Shown here: positions 58,751 through 64,000 of the stretch, one piece after another
Position numbering within the stretch: the first letter of the stretch is position 1
Layout of the letters: each line of letters starts with the position of its first letter
Source of the DNA: an uncultured Prevotella sp.
GTDB taxonomy: Bacteria > Bacteroidota > Bacteroidia > Bacteroidales > Bacteroidaceae
Direction of reading: 5' to 3'
Assembly (NCBI GenBank): GCA_905234265.1
Contig: CAJOHJ010000004.1
Coordinates: forward strand, 49,893 to 113,892
DNA length: 64,000 nucleotides
Program-made: the position numbers and the translations under genes
Notes under the pieces: model-generated
What the model was told of the DNA's origin: nothing
The model's input: the letters and a program-made list of their open reading frames with translations, nothing else
The model's database searches: none

Positions 58751-58758
58751 CAAAAATA
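58751..58758 (-). promoter_or_regulatory. -7 box (TATTTTTG) of the DUF4923 gene
   Basis: On the minus strand TATTTTTG is 32 bp before ATG 58718. No good -33 box. Confidence 0.5.
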
Positions 58759-58798
58759 CGGAATAAATGACAGATGTGGAAAGAAAAAACGATTTTTC

Positions 58799-58830
58799 TT
58801 GTCAAAAACTGTCTTTTTTCTTTACCTTTG
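58799..58830 (+). promoter_or_regulatory. Promoter of the GT4 gene: TTG - 21 bp - TACCTTTG
   Basis: TTG 58799-58801 and TACCTTTG 58823-58830 are 21 bp apart. The start codon is 20 bp downstream. A longer open frame from GTG/TTG 58799 would start inside the promoter and is rejected. Confidence 0.65.
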
Positions 58831-58849
58831 TACACATAGTGTAAAGAAA

Positions 58850-60001
58850 ATGAAAATCGTCTATTGCACACCATCGCTGTACATTGCTGGCGGAGTGGAG
58901 CGCGTGCTTACCACCAAGGCCAACTATCTGGCTGAGCAGCCGGAAAAGTACGACGTTACCGTCATTCTGACCGACGGGAAGGGCAAACCGCCGTTCTATC
59001 CACTGTCGGAGAAGGTGAAGGTCATCAACCTGGACATTGGCTTCGAAGAGCTGTGGCAGCTGTCGTTCGTGCAGAAGATTCCCGTCTACCTGCACAAGCA
59101 GAGGCTCTTCCGCCAGCGGCTCACGGAGACGCTGATGCAGCTGCAGCCGGACATCACCGTCAGCACGCTGCGCAGGGAGATAAACTTTATCACCGCCATC
59201 GGCGACGGCAGCCGCAAAATCGGGGAAATGCACATCAACCGCCAGAACTACCGCAACTTTGCCAACGAGACGTCGCCGATAAAAAGGCTGTTCGCAAAGT
59301 GGTGGATGTGGAGACTCACCGGAAAGCTGCGCCGACTGGACAAGTTTGTGGTGCTGACCGCCGAGGACATGGCCGCCTGGAGCGAGCTGGACAATGTGTG
59401 CGTCATTCCCAACCCCCTGCTGGCGACGGCCGCAGTGAGAAGCACGCTGACGGAAAAGCGCGTCGTGGCCGTAGGACGCTACTCGCACGAAAAGGGCATC
59501 GACCTGCTGCTGCAGGCATGGAGCCGCGTGGAAAAGGCATGCCCCGACTGGAGATTAGACGTCTTCGGAGCCGGCGACACCGCGCCTTACGAGACACTGG
59601 CCGACGAGCTGCGCCTGGACAAGGAGCGATACGCACTGAACGGACCTACGAAGGACGTGCCGGCGGAGTATGCCGCCAGCAGCATCTTCGCACTAAGCTC
59701 GCGCTTCGAGGGCTTCGGAATGGTAATCATCGAGGCCATGGCTGCAGGACTGCCGGTGGCATCGTTCAACTGCCCCTACGGCCCGCAGAACCTTATCAGC
59801 GACGGCGTCAACGGCCTGCTGGCAGAAAACGGAAATCCGCAGGCATTGGCCGACGCCATCATCCGCCTCATCAACGACGCTCAGCTGCGACGCTCGCTGG
59901 CAGCTAAGGCCGTGGAGGACGCAAAGGAATACAGCATTGAAAAAATCGGCAAACGCTGGGAAGAGCTGTTTGCCGAAGTGACAAAAAAACGTCTGGCGTA
60001 A
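58850..60001 (+). CDS. GT4-family glycosyltransferase
   Basis: 383 aa from ATG 58850, without signal peptide: a cytosolic or membrane-associated GT-B enzyme that transfers a sugar from a nucleotide donor, probably for cell-surface glycans. N-terminal acceptor domain 'IVYCTPSLYIAGGVERVLTT' (Gly-rich loop). The C-terminal donor domain has 'VVAVGRYSHEKGIDLLLQAW', 'RLDVFGAGDTAPYETLADEL' and the E-x7-E motif in 'RFEGFGMVIIEAMAAGLPVA'. Length matches GT4. It stands alone rather than in a polysaccharide biosynthesis cluster, so donor and acceptor cannot be assigned. Confidence 0.9.
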   Translation: MKIVYCTPSLYIAGGVERVLTTKANYLAEQPEKYDVTVILTDGKGKPPFYPLSEKVKVINLDIGFEELWQLSFVQKIPVYLHKQRLFRQRLTETLMQLQPDITVSTLRREINFITAIGDGSRKIGEMHINRQNYRNFANETSPIKRLFAKWWMWRLTGKLRRLDKFVVLTAEDMAAWSELDNVCVIPNPLLATAAVRSTLTEKRVVAVGRYSHEKGIDLLLQAWSRVEKACPDWRLDVFGAGDTAPYETLADELRLDKERYALNGPTKDVPAEYAASSIFALSSRFEGFGMVIIEAMAAGLPVASFNCPYGPQNLISDGVNGLLAENGNPQALADAIIRLINDAQLRRSLAAKAVEDAKEYSIEKIGKRWEELFAEVTKKRLA

Positions 60002-60015
60002 ACTTATCCATAAAA

Positions 60016-60116
60016 AATTAGAGAATTAAAGAATATCACACTCTACGAATTTCAAGAATTCTTCTAAAATTCCATTCAATTCTAAGCAATGAAGAATATT
60101 CTCTAATTCTCTAATT
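60016..60116. repeat. Long imperfect inverted repeat between convergent genes (possible bidirectional terminator)
   Basis: Arm 60016-60036 (AATTAGAGAATT...GAATAT) pairs at 20 of 21 positions with 60096-60116. Inside lies another near-palindrome at 60048-60073 (GAATTT..AAGAATTCTT..AAAATTC). It sits between the convergent GT4 and pectate lyase genes. It is very A+T-rich and lacks a clean T tract. Confidence 0.6.
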
Positions 60117-60142
60117 CTTGACAAAAAGGCCTGAAGCCTGAT

Positions 60143-63100
60143 TTACTTTATTACAATCTTCTGACTCTTGACGGTGCCGTCAGCCTGCTGGGTGCGCACG
60201 ATGTACATGCCCTTGCCGCTGACAGTCGTTGGACGGCCGTCGATAGTGTAGTAGCCGACAGTGAGCGGATGGCTGCCGCTGACGGTGCTGATGCTTGTAG
60301 AGCCGCCATAGTGGAAGTCGATGACAAGAATCACCTGCTGCTGCTCGCCGGTATTGGTGAAGGTCAGCTCGTTTTCAACATTGTCAAGGCTGAAGACGGC
60401 CTTGCTGGGAGCATCGCTGTTAGCGGTGAACGTGTCAAGGCTCAGCAGCTGGCCGTCGGCCTCTGTGTACTGCTTGCCAGCCACTTCCTTCCAGAAGCTC
60501 GTGCGGTTGGAGGCGTTGTTGGCGCAGGCGCTCCACAGGGTCAGCTTGGTGGCCTTGGCGCCTTCGGGCAGTATGACGCTCACCTGTGCACCGTTGGAAA
60601 GCTTGGTGCCGGTGCGTGCAACGCCGTCGAACTCGTACTTCATCTTGCTGCCTGCCGACAGATATTTGCCGGTGACGGTGGTGTAGTGCATCTTGAAGCC
60701 TACATTGTTTGACGGGATGGCCTCGTTGCCAACAAGCTCAGTGCAGGCGTCGTTGCCGCCTGTCTTTGTGCAGTTGCCCCAGGCAATGCAGGCCTGCTGG
60801 GTGTCGCCGGCAGGCTCTGGGTCTGGCGTAACGATTGGGTCGTCGGGCTTCGTCTCGCCGCCAACGACTTTCAGCACGCCCTTGGTGTAAAGCTCTGACG
60901 TGTCCCACGTCTGGCCCTCGCCGGGAGTCTCGGGCAGAATGCTGGCAAAGGTGCCAGTGATGGAGCCGCCTGAAATGTTGAATATCTGGTATTCCGTGCC
61001 AGCATAGGGAGCCTCTACGAACACTGCGCCCTCGTTCAGCTGCAGCACGTTGCTGCCGCTAAGAGTTGTGGCACCCTTCAGAGTGATTGTGTTTGCCTTG
61101 GTGTTGTCTGCAAGCACATTCAGCACTGCCGTGCCGTTCATCTTCAGCGTGCTGTTGAAGGTCAGTCCCATGCCGTTAACAAGGGTGTCGCCAGCCTGCA
61201 GAATGCCGCCAGTATTGATAGTGGTGGCAGCAGCCAGCGAGCCTGTTCCTGCCAGTGTGGCTCCAGTGCGTACGGTGACGGCACCTGTTCCGCTGTGTGC
61301 GCCATTGATGATAAGGCGTCCCTTGGTGACGGTGGTGGTACCGCTGTAAACATTCTTACCAGTCAGTCGCCAGTCGCCAGAGCCTTGTTTCTCAATGGTG
61401 GTGGTGCCTTCCTGACCTCCCTGTGCGCGGTTGTCGATGACGCCACGGAAGGTCTCATCGGTATTGGCCGTTCCTACTATCCAGGTTCCCTTGCCGTTCT
61501 TCGACTTGACGTCGAAGCCCGACAAATATGTGCCGGCGTCACCGGAAAGACCGCCTAAGTAGCGTGTCGACTGGTTCTTCGTACCGACGACCTGTGCAGT
61601 CCCCTTAAGATAGAGCGTGCCGTTCTTGATACCTTCCCATGTGTCACTCTTACTCATAGCAAACTGGCTCTCGCCGGATTTACCTGTTCCTTTTACTATC
61701 ACCTGGCCAGTGAAGCCGCTCCAGTCGCCTTCCAGATATTCGCGAGTCCAGAACACCTCCCATTCCAGGGTGCCGCTGCCGCTGACTCTGTTGGCCATCT
61801 CACAGTTACGGAAGAAGGAAATCTTCGATGTCGTACCCTCGACGGCCTCAATGGGGAATGTATACTTGGGGTTCTTGTCGTTCTCGCTGTGAGTGATAAA
61901 CTCACCGCCGGCCATCACCAGCTTGCCAGCCTTTCCAAGAGCTGCCAAAGAAGTGTTGTAGCCTTCGAGTACGATGCTGCCACCATTCATGATGACATTG
62001 CCGTCGAAGTTGAAGAAGCTGGTATTGTCCTTAGCCACGACTATCTGGCCTGCACCGTCGATGGTCAGGTTGCCTGTACCTTCCAAGCTGCCACTCATGG
62101 TAACTACGGTACCGCTCTTGGATATTTCCAGTCTGGTGTCGCCATAGAGCGTTGCCGAGCGGTTGGTAGACGTGGAGCCTCCAGTATAGCGGTAAGTGCC
62201 GCCGTCCATCACCCAGTTCTGTGCAAACTCCTGGCTCATGCCAAGTCCGCTGGCCACGCCACCGTCCTTAAGCGAAGAAAACTCGTAGACACCATTGTGA
62301 AGCACGGTGGCTCCTGTATACTGCTGGTTGCTGCCAATGGTCAGCGTGCCTGCACCAGTCTTGTTCAGCGATGCCGTGCCACTGATGTATCCTGCACCGC
62401 CTATGGTGACATTGGCATCGGAGCGCACTACGACGGCTGTCTTCGGAGTGGCCTCGGCAAGCGTGATGGTCTCGTCGGCTGTGGGAGCAATGAGCCATTC
62501 ACCGTCGCCTGTGCCTGCGAAACTCTCAGCGTCAATGATGTCAACCTGTTCGGGACGTGTCTTTACAGTGATTTCCTTTGTGTACTCCGACTTCTCGTCG
62601 CCCTTGAACGTGCAGAGGCGAACATTATAGGCCGTGCCAGGCTGGAGTGTAGCGTCGTCAATCGTAAAGGTAGTAACATTAGCTGCCGTACGTCCTACCT
62701 CGACAAATGTACCGTTCTTTTGCATTTCTACAATAAAGCCGTCTTCGTTGTCGGTAAAGTCATACCATGTGAGTGTGAGACTGCTGGTGGTAGCAGAGGA
62801 AAGCTCTGGCAGATAGGGCGGACGCAGATAGGACTGACGGTCGTCCTTGGTGATGCTGTTAATGTAGTTCTCTATGTTTGTATATCCGTTGGCAGCTATC
62901 TTCATGGCGTCAGAGGCATCGCTGGCACTCAGGCCGTTGGCGTTCTCCCAGTCATCGGGCATGCCGTCGCCGTCGGCGTCAGCACGCTTCGAGCCTGTCC
63001 AGAAAGCCCACGTGTCGGGGGCGCCAATGGGAAGTTCTGACTCCTTGGTAATCAGCTTGCCTTTCTTACCGAACGACAGCACCTCGTCGACCATGTAGCA

Positions 63101-64000
63101 GTCGGCCAAGTCGCGGTATGGCAGCGAAGCACCCACGTCGGGCAGCAGCTTATCAATAAGCGTATTGCCTGCCCACTTCTCCAGCTCTGGATAGGCGTAG
63201 GGCGTACTTACCTGATCGCCGCCACCAGTACCGGTGAATTCTGTAGGATTGAAGACACCGTCGCGGTTCTTGTCCTGCCAGTTGTCGGCACCATAGAAGT
63301 GGAAGTCGCTGTTGCCGCCAGTCAGGGCATCACCGCCAACAGCAGGGCCGTTGATAAAGAGGTTGCCCTCAATGTTCACCTCCGAGGAGCCGCTGCTGTC
63401 GCCACCCATGTTGTAGGCATAGTTCTTCCAGTTGTAGACGATGTTGTTCACATACTGGTTCGTACCCTTCACCTTGAAGTTACGCGTAGAATTGTCGACA
63501 AGCAGAATGCGGTAGAGCGTTATATTGTCAGCCTGCATCAGTCCGCCGGCAGAGTGGGTCATCAGTCCCTGGCCTACTATGGAGTTCATAAGCGTTATGT
63601 TCTGCGGCGACGTTCCTTTGTTATCCCAGTTTATGGAGAAATTCTCATCCTGTCCCCAGGCGAACGAACAATGGTCGAAAATCATGTTCTGTCCGTTGGC
63701 AATGCCGGCACAGTCCTTACCGTTGCTACCAACGGTACCCATGCGGAAGCGCATGTAGCGGACTATGATGTTGTCAGCTCCTGAGAAGCTGACGCCGTCG
63801 CCATAGACGGTGATGCCTTCACCTGGAGCAGTCTGACCAGCCACGTAGAGATTCTTGGAGAATATCAGACGTGAGTTGATGCGAATGACGCCGGCAACAT
63901 CGAAGACGATGATGCGGTTAGGCTGACTGATGGCGTCGCGCAGCGAGCCGGTGCCGGAGTCTTTAAGGTTTGTGACATGATAGACGCTACCCGTGCGTCC
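60143..64000 (-). CDS. Very large PL1 pectate lyase with FN3, autotransporter-type beta-strand repeats and sorting tail (5' end outside window)
   Basis: At least 1285 codons, open to the window edge, where the frame reads 'GRTGSVYHVTNLKDSGTGSL'; no start is present. This opening and 'AGQTAPGEGITVYGDGVSFS', 'IIVRYMRFRMG', 'MIFDHCSFAWGQDENFSI' and 'NIVYNWKNYAYNMGGDS' are the parallel beta-helix of a PL1-type pectate lyase, which cleaves pectic polygalacturonate by beta-elimination. It is followed by a calcium-type 'DADGDGMPDDWE' segment, an FN3 domain ('LTWYDFTDNEDGFIVEM') and autotransporter-associated beta-strand repeats ('GTGNLTIDGAGQIVV', 'NVYSGTTTVTKGRLIINGAH'). A further beta domain and the tail 'GYYTIDGRP...KSQKIVIK', a type IX-like sorting signal, complete it. 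It is probably surface-anchored and supports pectin use by this strain. Confidence 0.88.
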   Translation of the reverse strand, partial: GRTGSVYHVTNLKDSGTGSLRDAISQPNRIIVFDVAGVIRINSRLIFSKNLYVAGQTAPGEGITVYGDGVSFSGADNIIVRYMRFRMGTVGSNGKDCAGIANGQNMIFDHCSFAWGQDENFSINWDNKGTSPQNITLMNSIVGQGLMTHSAGGLMQADNITLYRILLVDNSTRNFKVKGTNQYVNNIVYNWKNYAYNMGGDSSGSSEVNIEGNLFINGPAVGGDALTGGNSDFHFYGADNWQDKNRDGVFNPTEFTGTGGGDQVSTPYAYPELEKWAGNTLIDKLLPDVGASLPYRDLADCYMVDEVLSFGKKGKLITKESELPIGAPDTWAFWTGSKRADADGDGMPDDWENANGLSASDASDAMKIAANGYTNIENYINSITKDDRQSYLRPPYLPELSSATTSSLTLTWYDFTDNEDGFIVEMQKNGTFVEVGRTAANVTTFTIDDATLQPGTAYNVRLCTFKGDEKSEYTKEITVKTRPEQVDIIDAESFAGTGDGEWLIAPTADETITLAEATPKTAVVVRSDANVTIGGAGYISGTASLNKTGAGTLTIGSNQQYTGATVLHNGVYEFSSLKDGGVASGLGMSQEFAQNWVMDGGTYRYTGGSTSTNRSATLYGDTRLEISKSGTVVTMSGSLEGTGNLTIDGAGQIVVAKDNTSFFNFDGNVIMNGGSIVLEGYNTSLAALGKAGKLVMAGGEFITHSENDKNPKYTFPIEAVEGTTSKISFFRNCEMANRVSGSGTLEWEVFWTREYLEGDWSGFTGQVIVKGTGKSGESQFAMSKSDTWEGIKNGTLYLKGTAQVVGTKNQSTRYLGGLSGDAGTYLSGFDVKSKNGKGTWIVGTANTDETFRGVIDNRAQGGQEGTTTIEKQGSGDWRLTGKNVYSGTTTVTKGRLIINGAHSGTGAVTVRTGATLAGTGSLAAATTINTGGILQAGDTLVNGMGLTFNSTLKMNGTAVLNVLADNTKANTITLKGATTLSGSNVLQLNEGAVFVEAPYAGTEYQIFNISGGSITGTFASILPETPGEGQTWDTSELYTKGVLKVVGGETKPDDPIVTPDPEPAGDTQQACIAWGNCTKTGGNDACTELVGNEAIPSNNVGFKMHYTTVTGKYLSAGSKMKYEFDGVARTGTKLSNGAQVSVILPEGAKATKLTLWSACANNASNRTSFWKEVAGKQYTEADGQLLSLDTFTANSDAPSKAVFSLDNVENELTFTNTGEQQQVILVIDFHYGGSTSISTVSGSHPLTVGYYTIDGRPTTVSGKGMYIVRTQQADGTVKSQKIVIK

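Overview
The window looks like a chromosome segment of a Bacteroidales bacterium, most likely Prevotellaceae (Prevotella, Segatella or a close relative). The reasons are SusC/SusD pairs, DUF4249 with a TonB receptor, DUF3108, DUF4923 and DUF5123 proteins, the GH3-auxin-type protein, the PG_1098-type THUMP-like methyltransferase, a TPR/AraC sensor-regulator, two secreted proteins ending in a Prevotella-style 'G.Y.V..GK.VIK' C-terminal sorting tail, and many promoters of the Bacteroidetes type (-33 TTTG, -7 TAnnTTTG). No tRNA, rRNA, CRISPR array, insertion sequence or prophage was seen. Layout: 1-7.6 kb holds the 3' end of frdB, a secreted BspA-repeat/TonB-C protein, tcdA (tRNA t6A dehydratase), a decayed HEPN-like remnant, dinB (Pol IV) and a secreted DUF5703 glycosidase-like protein. 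7.7-18.4 kb holds a TPR/AraC regulator divergent from the glycosidase, a 51-aa orphan Phd-like antitoxin, an ORF6N-domain gene bracketed by a duplicated gene leader, a 2546-aa modular surface protein and a 53-aa peptide behind it. 18.7-26.8 kb is mostly housekeeping: pckA, a THUMP-like methyltransferase, a GNAT-like protein, parE and a CtpA/S41 protease. 26.8-49.2 kb is a polysaccharide utilisation locus, all on the + strand: sugar isomerase, GH97, GH2, GH106-like, sialate O-acetylesterase, second GH2, secreted sugar isomerase/epimerase-like protein, DUF5123 lipoprotein, SusC and SusD, closed by a strong terminator. 49.4-58.7 kb runs on the - strand: DUF4249 lipoprotein and TonB receptor, rubrerythrin, small lipoprotein, DUF3108 protein, Ig-like lipoprotein, GH3-type protein and DUF4923 protein. 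58.85-64 kb holds a GT4 glycosyltransferase and, convergent with it, the 3' part of a very large PL1 pectate lyase with FN3 and autotransporter-type beta-strand repeats. How the genes work together: outer-membrane uptake (SusC/D), secreted glycosidases and esterase, and an intracellular isomerase make a glycan-degradation unit. The DUF5123 lipoprotein, GH106-like enzyme and nearby pectate lyase suggest a pectic or rhamnogalacturonan-type substrate, but this is inference. Main unusual signal: a 21-bp (7-codon) repeat family occurs at six places. It lies in frame inside two unrelated enzymes (methyltransferase and second GH2), supplies the apparent start codon of dinB and the stop codon of the GH3-type gene, and forms arrays in two further intergenic regions. 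Other short tandem repeats with periods of 7, 10 and 20-22 bp lie at many gene junctions, often overlapping stop or start codons. I know of no described system that matches this pattern.
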